The translations under genes were made by a program, and so were the position numbers. The notes beneath the pieces were generated by a model. It ran no database searches. It was given only the letters and a program-made list of their open reading frames with translations, and was not told the DNA's origin. Source: Mesorhizobium sp. B1-1-8 (GTDB lineage Bacteria > Pseudomonadota > Alphaproteobacteria > Rhizobiales > Rhizobiaceae). Taken from it: DNA of 64,000 nucleotides. This document shows, in pieces, positions 11,986 to 19,917 of this stretch; position 1 is the first letter of the stretch; each line of letters starts with the position of its first letter. The stretch is taken from NCBI RefSeq assembly GCF_006442795.2, contig NZ_CP083956.1, positions 5,495,501 through 5,559,500 of the forward strand. Direction: 5' to 3'.

Positions 11986-13068
11986 CTAGAGCGACATGGC
12001 GTCCCCGATCGATAGCGGACCCGTCGGGGCAGACTCAGCAGCCCGAAACTGCAGGAGGTCAGGCTGGTGCTTATTTATGTTCGCAATATCAGACTGGATG
12101 TCCGAGCCACTACGCTCCACCGAGGCGGGGGGACCGACTGCGCCTCTCACTTCATTGATGTTTGCCTTGATCCCAGCGATAAGGCGGGCCTTGTCGCCGT
12201 TCGTGAAACTCTCATGCACCATGACTTCTGCGGCGAACCGCCTGTAGCTTTCGGTAATCTCCGCTTCCGAATTGGCGCCGCCTTTCAGAAGACTTCCGAC
12301 TATGCTGTCCAAAGTGGATTTTGCAGAACTTGCTATCGGATGGGTGCTCAAGTCATCCCTCTCGGATACGAAATCGAGATCAAGGAGGACAATGTCTGCT
12401 TCACCGACGATCCGGCCACGAGAGACAACGTCTGTCCCATCGAACGACAGCGTACCGGGCTCGAGTTCGTGACCGGATCCGATTAACAGGAAGCGCTTGT
12501 TCTTTTTCAAGCCGGCCGCAAAAAGCTGCACCTTAAGCCCCAGTTGCAAGGACAGTTTGTTGCGGGAAAGCAAGCCATCGATGGCGCTCTTTATCGGCCC
12601 CGCAACCGCAAACGCCGCAGACAACGACGTGTTATTGGCGACCTCCGAAATAGATTTGGCAAAATTTAGAAACTCCTGGGCCCAATCGTCACCCGGCGCC
12701 GCGTACAGCCCAATTTGGACACCGATATCACCACCACGGTAGACGCTTATCTCTGTCAGATTCTGACCACGTAAAAATACTTTATTGAGGCGGGAGCTGC
12801 TGTCTTCGCCTGGTATTTCAGGAGTTACAACGACCGTTGTGTCCTTTATATTTCCATATGATCCGAACGTGATGTTTCCGTGTATCACTGGATAGTATTC
12901 TCTGAAAAATCGCGAATAGTTCGCTATCTTCATCAATTGAAGCCTGACTTGGAAGTAACAGTTGTCCGAGACTATCTTCGCGTCATCGTCTGACCGCGGA
13001 TCGATCGCCACCCCAAGGATATCCTTGGATTCTCTTGCAAAGAACTTTTTGATCATAGGTGACGACAT
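11986..13068 (-). CDS. Unknown 360-aa protein, first cargo gene of cassette 1
   Basis: Starts at ATG 13068 (MSSPMIKKFF), preceded by GGGGTGGGC, and overlaps the 3' end of luxI by 16 bases. The N-terminal half is beta-rich with aromatic and Gly residues (NITFGSYGNIKDTTVVV, GGDIGVQIGLYAAPG). A short Ala/Ser-rich amphipathic stretch (SLSAAFAVAGPIKSAI) follows around residues 150-165, and the C-terminal third is helical and charged. No signal peptide. I do not recognise the family; I looked for gasdermin features because of the neighbouring protease and saw none. Its coupling to luxI shows it is made when the cassette is induced. Confidence 0.72.
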   Translation of the reverse strand: MSSPMIKKFFARESKDILGVAIDPRSDDDAKIVSDNCYFQVRLQLMKIANYSRFFREYYPVIHGNITFGSYGNIKDTTVVVTPEIPGEDSSSRLNKVFLRGQNLTEISVYRGGDIGVQIGLYAAPGDDWAQEFLNFAKSISEVANNTSLSAAFAVAGPIKSAIDGLLSRNKLSLQLGLKVQLFAAGLKKNKRFLLIGSGHELEPGTLSFDGTDVVSRGRIVGEADIVLLDLDFVSERDDLSTHPIASSAKSTLDSIVGSLLKGGANSEAEITESYRRFAAEVMVHESFTNGDKARLIAGIKANINEVRGAVGPPASVERSGSDIQSDIANINKHQPDLLQFRAAESAPTGPLSIGDAMSL

Positions 13069-13742
13069 AGTGCCCACCCCGAACGTGCGTCGCTGTTCAT
13101 GCGCTTTTCAGCTCTTTCCATAAACGGCAATTGGGTCCCCCGCCGCACCAGGAGCGAACGGTCGATGCCGAGCATCTTGCGGACGCTTGCCAGCGCCGCC
13201 TCATTCACGTCGATGTAGGCGACGATGTCCCATTCGCCATTCACTTCCCTGGCCATGCCCATCGGCTCGGCCCGCCACTTGAGCGCACCGTGGTGAGGCA
13301 TGAAGTAGGTCTCCTGGACACCGCCCACCGCGCTGAGGCCCTCATCGAAGGCGTACTCCATCACCGCGCAACACAGCTGGGTGAGCGTGCCTCTGAGTCC
13401 GCTGGAGCGTTTGTCGGGAACGACGAAGGTGCGCGTCAATTCGGCCCAATTAGGACGTCTTGGGACGCCGGATTTCTCACACAGGTGTGGAAAGACCTCC
13501 GAGACCATGTGCGGCTCGCTCGTTGGGATCAATCGAGCCGAGGTCACTACCCGATCGTCTTCGATACCGATCAGGTACGTGGCTGCGTCCGTATCGAACT
13601 GGTCTAATTCGCGACCGTCTGGGCTGGGAGGGCGCCACTGTTTCTGGTGCACGAAGAAGTCGTGACGGCGGCGCAAAAACTCGTCGAATTCGTTCTCGTA
13701 GAGATGCTTGTTTAGCGCATTGACAACGTGGGCCGAAATCAT
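13053..13742 (-). CDS. Acyl-homoserine-lactone synthase (LuxI family), cassette 1
   Basis: Makes an N-acyl-homoserine lactone from S-adenosylmethionine and an acyl donor. The 229-residue protein shows the invariant LuxI residues in order: Arg and Phe in RRHDFFV, Trp in KQW, the acidic set in ELDQFDTDAATY, Arg in SARLIPT and Glu/Arg in ELTRTFVV. It leads the operon 13742 to 4259 and is preceded by a perfect palindromic lux box and luxR, so positive feedback is expected. The start is ATG with a G-rich ribosome site (eight Gs). After LLVRRGTQLPF the C-terminus (22 residues) differs entirely from the other two copies, marking a cassette junction. Confidence 0.95.
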   Translation of the reverse strand: MISAHVVNALNKHLYENEFDEFLRRRHDFFVHQKQWRPPSPDGRELDQFDTDAATYLIGIEDDRVVTSARLIPTSEPHMVSEVFPHLCEKSGVPRRPNWAELTRTFVVPDKRSSGLRGTLTQLCCAVMEYAFDEGLSAVGGVQETYFMPHHGALKWRAEPMGMAREVNGEWDIVAYIDVNEAALASVRKMLGIDRSLLVRRGTQLPFMERAEKRMNSDARSGWALCRHL

Positions 13743-13800
13743 CTCGCAACCCCCCCCGATATTCTCTCAGCGGGATGATTGCAGTGATGCTAAAATACGT

Positions 13801-13822
13801 CACCTGTCCGATCGGACAGTTG
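13801..13822 (-). promoter_or_regulatory. lux box 1
   Basis: Perfect palindrome CTGTCCGATCGGACAG at 13804-13819, extending with one mismatch to 22 bp. It lies between the luxR stop and luxI start, about 60 bases before the luxI ATG, where a LuxR-AHL complex would activate luxI. The same 16-mer occurs before the other two luxI copies. Confidence 0.88.
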
Positions 13823-13828
13823 ACGCGT

Positions 13829-14551
13829 CTATGGATGGATCAAGCGCCTGCGAACGGCTTCGACGACAGCCTGGGTGGTCGTGCCAACGCCAAAGGCTTC
13901 GCGAGCCCGCATGGCATGCCATTTGACAGTTCGCTCGGTCAGGCCAACGATCTGGGACGTTTCAGACGAGGTTTTGCCAGCGGCTGCCCACAGAAGCACT
14001 TCCTTCTCACGTTCTGTCAGGACGCCATCAGCTTCGTCGTCGACGTCCGATAAGGCCTGAATTGACATGCCGGCATAGACCGCCATGGTGACTAGCTGCA
14101 CTTGCTGACGGGGCGAAAGCTTGCAGGCCTTTTGCGACGAGGCGAACGATAGAACCGACTGCCAATGGTGCACGCTAAGCATGGGCACGGCAAAGCCGCT
14201 GCAGATACCAAACTCAGTCGCTTCTCCAGCAACTCGACGCGAGCCTTCGGTTGCGGACCATTTTGCCGGGACATCGGCCCAGACAAACGGCTTCAAAGTC
14301 TTCGCCGAATAGATGCAAACGCCGTCGACAGCGGCGTGCTCGGCTTCAACGTAGCGTTCGAACCAGCCGGCGGGCCACCCGTTCAATTCCACCATTGGTG
14401 CAAGCTTTTGCCCGCCGAGCGGCACCCCGCTCAGAATGAGGTGTTCGAAGCCAAGATTCCGCACAGTTTCAAGGAGATCGCTCAAGAGCGGTCCAGTTGC
14501 CGTGTGCTTCCGGCAGCGTTCGACAAAGTCGAATACATCTGAATCGATCAT
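13829..14551 (-). CDS. LuxR-family AHL-responsive transcription factor, cassette 1
   Basis: A 240-residue regulator. Residues about 10-165 form the autoinducer-binding domain, with the aromatic/acidic ligand residues in the order W-x3-Y...D...W (GWFERYVEAEHAAVDGV, then KPFVW). Residues about 175-235 form a GerE-type HTH (LTEREKEVLLWAAAGKTS, ERTVKWH). It should bind the AHL made by the adjacent LuxI and act at the lux box 10 bases downstream of its own stop codon. It is nearly the same protein as the copy at 25265-25987, so cross-activation of all three lux boxes is likely (inference). No lux box was found before luxR itself. Confidence 0.94.
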   Translation of the reverse strand: MIDSDVFDFVERCRKHTATGPLLSDLLETVRNLGFEHLILSGVPLGGQKLAPMVELNGWPAGWFERYVEAEHAAVDGVCIYSAKTLKPFVWADVPAKWSATEGSRRVAGEATEFGICSGFAVPMLSVHHWQSVLSFASSQKACKLSPRQQVQLVTMAVYAGMSIQALSDVDDEADGVLTEREKEVLLWAAAGKTSSETSQIVGLTERTVKWHAMRAREAFGVGTTTQAVVEAVRRRLIHP

Positions 14552-14815
14552 GCCGAAGACCCCACAGCGACATGCAACTAAATCCTACTTTAGCAACATA
14601 TCATCCAAAGGCCCGCCTTTTTTCGTCGGGAACGTGTCGCTTTTTGTTGTTTCTAATGGGATGCGGAGAGGAATTGACGGGCCTAGCTGCCGCTACGAGG
14701 CCGTCATTGGATAGCGATTAGGTGCCGATGCCATAATAGTGCGCCATCGCAGGAAGGCGTGAGTGACGTGAATCTGGTCGTGTAGGTAGCGACCGGCTCT
14801 CATTCCTGCCTTGGC

Positions 14816-15265
14816 TTACTTTTTGCGCTTGGTCCCTTTGGAGGCCACCTTGCCAGTCGCTTTGCGGCCTAGACCGGCGGACTTCGCAAGCGCAGATCTC
14901 TGGGCCGCATAATTTGGCGCAACCATCGGATATTCCTTCTGCAGCCCCCACTTGGCCCGGTAGTCGTCTGGCGTCATGTTGAAATGAACGCTGAGGTGCC
15001 TCTTCAGTGATTTGAACTTCTTTCCGTCTTCCAAGCAAATGATGTAGTCGGGGAATACAGACCGCTTCGGATTGACGGCAGGAATAGGAGTAGCAGTCGG
15101 CGACGCACTAGGTCTACTAAGGCCGAGCAGCGCGGAGTTAACGCTTGCAATAAGATCCGGGAGGCCGGAGACAGGGGCCGCGTTGTTCCGGACATACGCC
15201 GCGACAATATCCGCTGTGAGACCCAAGAGGTCGTTGCTCACCTGGGTTTCTGTGTGATCTGCCAA
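14816..15265 (-). CDS. Ros/MucR-family transcriptional regulator with altered zinc site
   Basis: DNA-binding repressor of the rhizobial Ros/MucR type, about 149 residues. The N-terminal oligomerisation region is followed by the zinc-finger-like domain around residues 80-135: CLEDGKKFKSLKRHLSVHF, then MTPDDYRAKWGL. The second Cys of the classical finger is replaced by Asp, a variation known from Mesorhizobium Ros/MucR homologues that fold without the standard site. The C-terminal tail is Lys/Gly-rich. The TTG at 15265 is chosen because AGAGGAG lies eight bases upstream; GTG at 15274 is the alternative. It lies between luxR1 and a decayed mobilisation gene. Control of quorum sensing is plausible but unproven. 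Confidence 0.88.
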   Translation of the reverse strand: MADHTETQVSNDLLGLTADIVAAYVRNNAAPVSGLPDLIASVNSALLGLSRPSASPTATPIPAVNPKRSVFPDYIICLEDGKKFKSLKRHLSVHFNMTPDDYRAKWGLQKEYPMVAPNYAAQRSALAKSAGLGRKATGKVASKGTKRKK

Positions 15266-15357
15266 TGTAAACACTCCTCTTTTCCGTAGCTAAGTGTCGA
15301 AATCCAGCCTCAATAAATCGGCCAGAAGACGACATTACTAGCGGAGCTTCGGCAGTA

Positions 15358-16220
15358 CTACAAGCTATGCAACTCGACATCCTTCTTGCCCGCACGAAGC
15401 CACGGTTCCGAGAACGGCACAGGCATTGGCCTTTGACAAAACTGCGCGCCTGCGGGCAGACATTTAAAGAGCATATATGCATTTCCCGTTCCAGATGAAA
15501 TTTTCATAGTTGTCTCAAGCATCCGCTCCAACTGCCGACGGCTCGTCGTCAGAAACAAAACCACTAGGCCTTCGTCAAATCCATACTGACGCTTGTAAGA
15601 CTGGCCACCGATGAACTGTCGATATTGCAGAAGGCTTCTCAGATATGACTTGCGTTCAAACGAACTCTCAGAAACCATCTCGGTCGACCGATCAAACTCC
15701 AACAGAAAGAAAAGTTTGCGGGCTCCATAGCGAATGCCGAAAAGCTGATCAGGAATGAGTTTGTGCGAATGTCTTCGCCCTTCATAGGTGAAGGACACAA
15801 CAGCCGAGAGGCTGCGATCAGCAACGATTTCATGCCGCGGAATGAATGCGAGTGCGGATAGTCAAATGTAGCGAGTTCGATTGAGGCTAGTGCGCAGGCG
15901 AGCCCCAATTGGTGCTCCCACCAGCCCCCATGGCCTACTTCCACGTACCGCCCAGCATCACGAAGTGCCCGGAGAGAGCAGGCATTGATTGAATAGATGT
16001 TGGTGTGATCGCGCGGCAGATAGCCGCCTGGCAACGACGGAAACTGAGCAGCGGGCTTGTCGAGATACCGCCCGCCATGTGGCGTATTTTCTTCATGAAA
16101 GAGGTCGGTCAGCCTGTCTCGCGCCCTGCCCAAGCTCTTGCGGCCGAAATGGCGAGAATACTCGAGTAAGTAGGGTGATGGCAGGGGTCCGTGGCGTCCT
16201 GCCACACCGTTCGAACCTTT
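15358..16220 (-). pseudogene. Replication-relaxation family gene, frameshifted copy
   Basis: Two overlapping frames together match most of the intact 338-aa protein at 26401-27417: one carries GPLPSPYLLEYSRHFG through RDAGRYVEVGHGGWWEHQL, the other EGRRHSHKLIPDQLFGIRYG through FLTTSRRQLERM. The switch occurs near 15790-15840, and a second disruption near 16205 separates an upstream FER from the rest. It is therefore a decayed mobilisation or replication protein gene. It stands to the right of quorum-sensing cassette 1, as the intact copy stands to the right of cassette 2. Confidence 0.85.
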
Positions 16221-16314
16221 GTGGGGATCGACCGGCAGATACTAATCGAGGAAATGAAGACGGCACTTGAATCCGAACCACGGCGGGAATTGATTTTAGA
16301 GAACATAGCAATTC

Positions 16315-16485
16315 TCACTCGGGATCCGGACGGTTCACCTTCCCAGAAATCAGCTCAGCATAAACACCGATCAGTTTTGTAAGCCGTTCCGCTGCGTCAC
16401 GCGCTGATAGCTCCTCACCGTACAGCTTTTTCCAAAGGGCAATGAACTCGGCAGACCTTTCGGGGGTCACAGTCGCTCTTGACAT
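16315..16485 (-). CDS. Small helical protein (56 aa)
   Basis: Reads MSRATVTPERSAEFIALWKK and continues through LYGEELSARDAAERLTKLI to PDPE and a stop. The composition is that of an amphipathic helical protein. Similar tiny proteins often accompany mobilisation genes; here it lies just upstream of the decayed replication-relaxation gene, on the same strand. No ribosome site is obvious. The function is unknown. Confidence 0.5.
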   Translation of the reverse strand: MSRATVTPERSAEFIALWKKLYGEELSARDAAERLTKLIGVYAELISGKVNRPDPE

Positions 16486-16814
16486 CTCGCCATTCTGTCA
16501 CTGCATTACCAAGCCAAAAGACCCCCATCTCGTCCTACGTGTCACATATCGCGGCGTTGATAATTTCTGTCTCCTTTTGCTTAGGATGACGAGGTCAGGG
16601 GCGATCTGCGATTCCTAGAATTCCGCCTCAATCGCAAGCTCGCGGTCTTCCTCGCTTTCAAATATAAGGCATGGCTTGCTTCGCATTCTTGCCCATGTGC
16701 CCGATTGTATCAGATTCGACCGCCGCGACGCGCCATGTCTTCGTCGTCGATGTGAAAGGCGGTTCGCAGCAGCGGCAGCACAACAGCGGGTTCCGGTCGG
16801 AGGTCTTGTCGATA
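16486..16814. other. Intergenic stretch without a supported gene
   Basis: A minus-strand frame starts next to the stop of the following gene and ends at 16615, but it is Arg/Ala-rich and reads like non-coding sequence except for its last 20 residues. No repeat or RNA gene was seen. Confidence 0.4.
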
Positions 16815-17057
16815 TCAACTACGCGCGCGGGGTACTTTTTTCAACTTTTCAACCTCCAAGCCCAACTCGACAAAAGCGGAGCGAATGCGTGTGGGCGTGA
16901 ATTCGCTTCCCAGATCGACGATCAGTCGAGAATTGGTGCCTGACACCGAGAATTCGAAGACTATGCCCCCATCCTGCTGCTCTGCCCTTATTGAGCAATC
17001 GCCACCAAACCTTTTCAAAGCCAAGGCGATGTACCGATCGATGAAATCACCAGTCAT
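16815..17057 (-). CDS. Hypothetical 80-aa protein
   Basis: Starts at ATG 17057 (MTGDFIDRYIALALKRFGG) with a GGGTGA just before it. The sequence alternates beta-like stretches (GGIVFEFSVSG, RLIVDLGSEF) and ends with a helix (RIRSAFVELGLEVEKLKK). It has a globular, coding-like composition, but no family is recognised. It is isolated, with short flanking sequence on both sides. Confidence 0.5.
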   Translation of the reverse strand: MTGDFIDRYIALALKRFGGDCSIRAEQQDGGIVFEFSVSGTNSRLIVDLGSEFTPTRIRSAFVELGLEVEKLKKVPRARS

Positions 17058-17099
17058 TGTCACCCGGTTCCTTCATTTCGCCGCTCTCCAGATAGTCCA

Positions 17100-17282
17100 T
17101 TGCTGGCCGCTTGGTGCGCTCAGCCGCCGCCCAGCGCGCCGGCACGCATTGCGGCGGCCAATGCTGGAACTCCTTGTGGCGGTCACCCTATAGTGGGACC
17201 GCTCGAACCGCACTGGTGCAACAAACTCTTCGAATTCATTGACGAGGAACGCAAGCTAATCGCCGCTAACGACAATGCTTAG
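17100..17282 (+). CDS. Possible small ORF ending in AANDNA
   Basis: The C-terminal half (HWCNKLFEFIDEERKLIAANDNA) resembles real rhizobial small proteins, which often end in AANDN-type tails. The first 30 residues are Ala/Pro-rich, and the TTG start has no convincing ribosome site, so the gene may be a fragment. Low confidence. Confidence 0.25.
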   Translation: MLAAWCAQPPPSAPARIAAANAGTPCGGHPIVGPLEPHWCNKLFEFIDEERKLIAANDNA

Positions 17283-17421
17283 AGTAGAACCGGGTCGATG
17301 ACTAGCGAAGGTGGCAAAACTTGTCTGCGAGTCGGCCCGACAACGATTTTCAGCGCAGGTTTAAAATCTCAGCCCACTTGTACGTTTGGAAGCTGTCTCA
17401 CTAGAGGCATCCCGCAACTGT

Positions 17422-18384
17422 TCATCCTTGGGCATCCATCCATGCTCTATACTTCGTACTCATAAATGTATTTTCCCAAGCGCCGTCCTCACCGTGTTTT
17501 CTTTCGAAATACGTTTTTAGAGGATCAACAAGCCCCGTCATCATCGCCTGGAAGGCAATCTTCAGAAACTCATCTCCACCCCACTTTTCAATGAAAAGTT
17601 GGGTTGGCCGTGTGACCGATTGGAAGAATTTCAGCGCGTGCTCATATCCGCTCGCCTCGATCGGCTCACCAATCACCTCGGCGAAGACCGAGCGATCAAA
17701 CGGAGTGAGGTTTTCCACAGTGAACAGGCGCTTAATGAGCGAACCGGCCGTGATCATCACAATCCCATCCATCAAAAGGTTCAGGTTGATCGCATTAGGA
17801 ACACGCGCCGTAAGCTCTTTGTCGGAATAGGCCACACCCTCACAGTTGCGGAAACTGAATCCATACTGGCGCCGGTACACTTTTGGCTCCGATCTCTTGG
17901 CCTCACTGGCAGTGAGAGATTTATGGGGCCGTATCGCGTACAGGTGAAAGCTCGAGTAATGCAAGCAATCGTGAAGATAGGAGCGCACTGCCTCGGCAGT
18001 CCTAACCCTCACATCCTTTACGCGAGACGGATTTAGGAGCACCCCAAAACCAGCTTGATAGAGCTGATGATAACCAACGCTCCATTTGCTGTGAAACCCG
18101 CCTAGCGCTGTGGGCTTTTCGGAAATACCGAAAATATATCGCCTTGGATCGATCAATGAAAACTCTTCTGAGTACTCGTCCTGGATTATTGCCTTCGCTC
18201 TATTGACGGCGTTCCAAAATAAATCAATGTCAATGTGTGGGAACTCACCCGATTCGATGATATTGGCCACAGTAGCGTAGTTCGGCAACGTTACGATTGC
18301 AAAAGGCGCCAAACTTCTTATGTTATTCAAATATCTTTGAATGTACGTCCTGTTTTCCTCATTTCCCTCATAAATCTCGATCAT
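17422..18384 (-). CDS. Unknown 320-aa protein paired with a NUDIX gene
   Basis: A soluble protein without signal peptide. The centre carries SYLHDCLHYSSFH (about residues 135-147), a His-rich motif of HxxxH form that could bind metal, followed by a basic segment and aromatic RRQYGFSFRNCEG. Asn and charged residues are frequent and GC content is lower than in the surrounding chromosome, consistent with transfer. It starts nine bases after the upstream NUDIX gene, so the two form an operon. The pairing suggests a substrate- or nucleotide-linked role, but I do not recognise the family. Confidence 0.65.
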   Translation of the reverse strand: MIEIYEGNEENRTYIQRYLNNIRSLAPFAIVTLPNYATVANIIESGEFPHIDIDLFWNAVNRAKAIIQDEYSEEFSLIDPRRYIFGISEKPTALGGFHSKWSVGYHQLYQAGFGVLLNPSRVKDVRVRTAEAVRSYLHDCLHYSSFHLYAIRPHKSLTASEAKRSEPKVYRRQYGFSFRNCEGVAYSDKELTARVPNAINLNLLMDGIVMITAGSLIKRLFTVENLTPFDRSVFAEVIGEPIEASGYEHALKFFQSVTRPTQLFIEKWGGDEFLKIAFQAMMTGLVDPLKTYFERKHGEDGAWENTFMSTKYRAWMDAQG

Positions 18385-18393
18385 CTCTGCGCC

Positions 18394-18852
18394 CTACCAG
18401 GTACTAGCGATCGGGGTTTCACCTAGGTACTCTTGAATACGCCTCTTTGTTCCAGGAGAGGCATCACTCGGAAGAACATTCCAAGCGAAAAAGGCGTTCG
18501 CATCAATTTCGAAATGTTTTTTATGGCGCTGCGAAAAGTTAGTGATTACGTATACCGTTATCACATCCCGCTTGTACTCTTGAGTGCTGACGTAAGTGCC
18601 CAGGGCGCGATCCACAGACGCTACGGATATCCCCAGCTCCTCCCACAATTCGCGCTCGATGGCGACTAAGCTTGCCTCACCGCGTCGAACTTTCCCACCA
18701 GGAAGATACCAGCCCCGACCATATTTATGTCTAACAAGCAGGACTTTTTTTTCACTATTCAATATGATTGCTCTGACGCCGAACGTCTGGGGCTGAAAGA
18801 CACGCCAATACAGACGCCTTATTCGCAGAGCTAGGTCGAGCAGAGTTTTCAT
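18394..18852 (-). CDS. NUDIX hydrolase
   Basis: About 152 residues with a complete NUDIX box (G at GKVRRGE, then RELWEELGI), so it should hydrolyse a nucleoside diphosphate linked to another moiety using Mg ions. The N-terminal 25 residues are basic and hydrophobic (LLDLALRIRRLYWRVF) and may associate with the membrane. ATG 18852 is chosen, with ATG 18855 and TTG 18870 as alternatives; AAGAAGG lies just upstream. It is the first gene of a two-gene operon with the unknown 320-aa protein. Confidence 0.8.
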   Translation of the reverse strand: MKTLLDLALRIRRLYWRVFQPQTFGVRAIILNSEKKVLLVRHKYGRGWYLPGGKVRRGEASLVAIERELWEELGISVASVDRALGTYVSTQEYKRDVITVYVITNFSQRHKKHFEIDANAFFAWNVLPSDASPGTKRRIQEYLGETPIASTW

Positions 18853-19264
18853 CATCCTTCTTTTTAGCAAAGATCAGGCGGGATGCCAATCGTTAGCGGG
18901 TGATAGGTTTCGTAAGGCAAGCTGTAGTGATGGCTCAACAGAGCGGCCCGGCTCTGACACGCGTCATCCGCAGACTGAAAAGGGCACTTGCTGGGGTTGA
19001 TCCCGGGCGTTACAGGTTGGAGCCGAGAGGCCAAGGTGCAGCGGCCTGACAGCGTGCTGGCGAGGCGCGCGTAGCCATTCCGATACGGCTGAACGGCCAC
19101 TCCTAGAGCGATGTTTCGAAGTCGCAAATAAAACGGCATCATTCGCTTTCGTCTTCGGTTTGCGGCTTCTCACAACAATCCAGCGCTCCTATTAAGCAAT
19201 ACGAAGTTGCCAGAGACCAGTATTCGATATAATCTTTGCCGGTAAAAAACCTTTGGGGGATGTC
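18853..19264. other. Intergenic stretch between divergent genes
   Basis: Separates the minus-strand NUDIX pair from the plus-strand lysozyme and should hold both promoters. A minus-strand frame of 92 codons occurs within it, but I could not support it as a gene. The final 60 bases before the lysozyme are AT-rich. Confidence 0.4.
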
Positions 19265-19708
19265 ATGATCCGGCGTGTAACGGACAATGCACGTGGCTTG
19301 ATCGAGCAATGGGAAGGGCTGAGGCTGACCGCCTACACGGACAGTGTGGGCGTATGGACCGTCGGCTACGGCCATACCGGGCCGGAGGTTCACAAAGGTT
19401 ACACGATAACAGCCCCCCAGGCCGATCAGCTGCTCACAAACGACCTGGCCGGTTCCGAACAAGCTGTGTCAAGCTTGGTAAACGTCAATTTGAACGACAA
19501 TCAATTCGGCGCCCTGGTGAGCTTTGCCTTCAATCTCGGTGCCGGTGCGCTACAAAGCTCGACGCTTCTCAAGCGCATCAACAAGGGCGATTTCGATGTC
19601 GCTAACGAATTCCTGAAATGGGACCACGGACATGTCCACGGGCATCTAGTCGAGATTCCGGGACTTAAAACCAGGCGCAAGGCCGAGGCGAAACTATTCG
19701 CGTCTTAA
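19265..19708 (+). CDS. Phage-type lysozyme (GH24 endolysin)
   Basis: A 147-residue muramidase that cleaves the N-acetylmuramic acid to N-acetylglucosamine bond. The GH24 catalytic residues are visible: Glu in IEQWEGLRL near residue 15, then the WTVGYGHTG motif near residues 31-40. The C-terminal FNLGAGALQSSTLLKRIN is typical of phage R-type lysozymes. No signal peptide is evident. ATG 19265 is preceded by GGGGGA at good spacing. No holin, spanin or phage structural gene is near, so it is a stand-alone endolysin that may be domesticated or a phage remnant. Confidence 0.9.
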   Translation: MIRRVTDNARGLIEQWEGLRLTAYTDSVGVWTVGYGHTGPEVHKGYTITAPQADQLLTNDLAGSEQAVSSLVNVNLNDNQFGALVSFAFNLGAGALQSSTLLKRINKGDFDVANEFLKWDHGHVHGHLVEIPGLKTRRKAEAKLFAS

Positions 19709-19749
19709 ATTCCGACAACTGAGCTGATGCACTCTCTTTGGTAGACCCT

Positions 19750-19913
19750 GGCTTTCCGCTTTGCAGGCATTTTTTGGTCGGCTCTGGCGCAGCCTTACAT
19801 CCTAGGTCAACGATTTTGCCACTGCCCGACCGCGCAGCGGGATAGCTTGGCGCAACCATAAAGTAGTCCTTGGTCAATCCCGTTTGGTGCGGTACCTCTC
19901 CTCATTTCTCAAA
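19750..19913 (-). pseudogene. MucR-family regulator remnant
   Basis: Reads GLTKDYFMVAPSYPAARSG and on to KIVDLGCK, matching the C-terminal part of Ros/MucR proteins (compare the KWGLQKEYPMVAPNYAAQRS region of the regulator at 14816-15265). The zinc-finger part is absent, and an in-frame stop lies just upstream. A decayed fragment. Confidence 0.7.
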
Positions 19914-19917
19914 GGCT

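Larger units (their letters stand above)
13122..14551 (-). repeat. Quorum-sensing cassette repeat, copy 1 (luxR-lux box-luxI)
   Basis: Direct repeat with 24562-25987 and, for the lux box and luxI part, 32926-33623. Similarity ends inside the luxI 3' end on one side and just upstream of the luxR start on the other. The boundaries were judged by eye from protein and DNA comparison. Confidence 0.8.

Noticed and set aside
11986..13068. Possible bacterial gasdermin beside the CHAT protease
   Set aside because: Length and sequence pattern do not resemble gasdermins, and no palmitoylated N-terminal Cys or typical repressor tail is visible.
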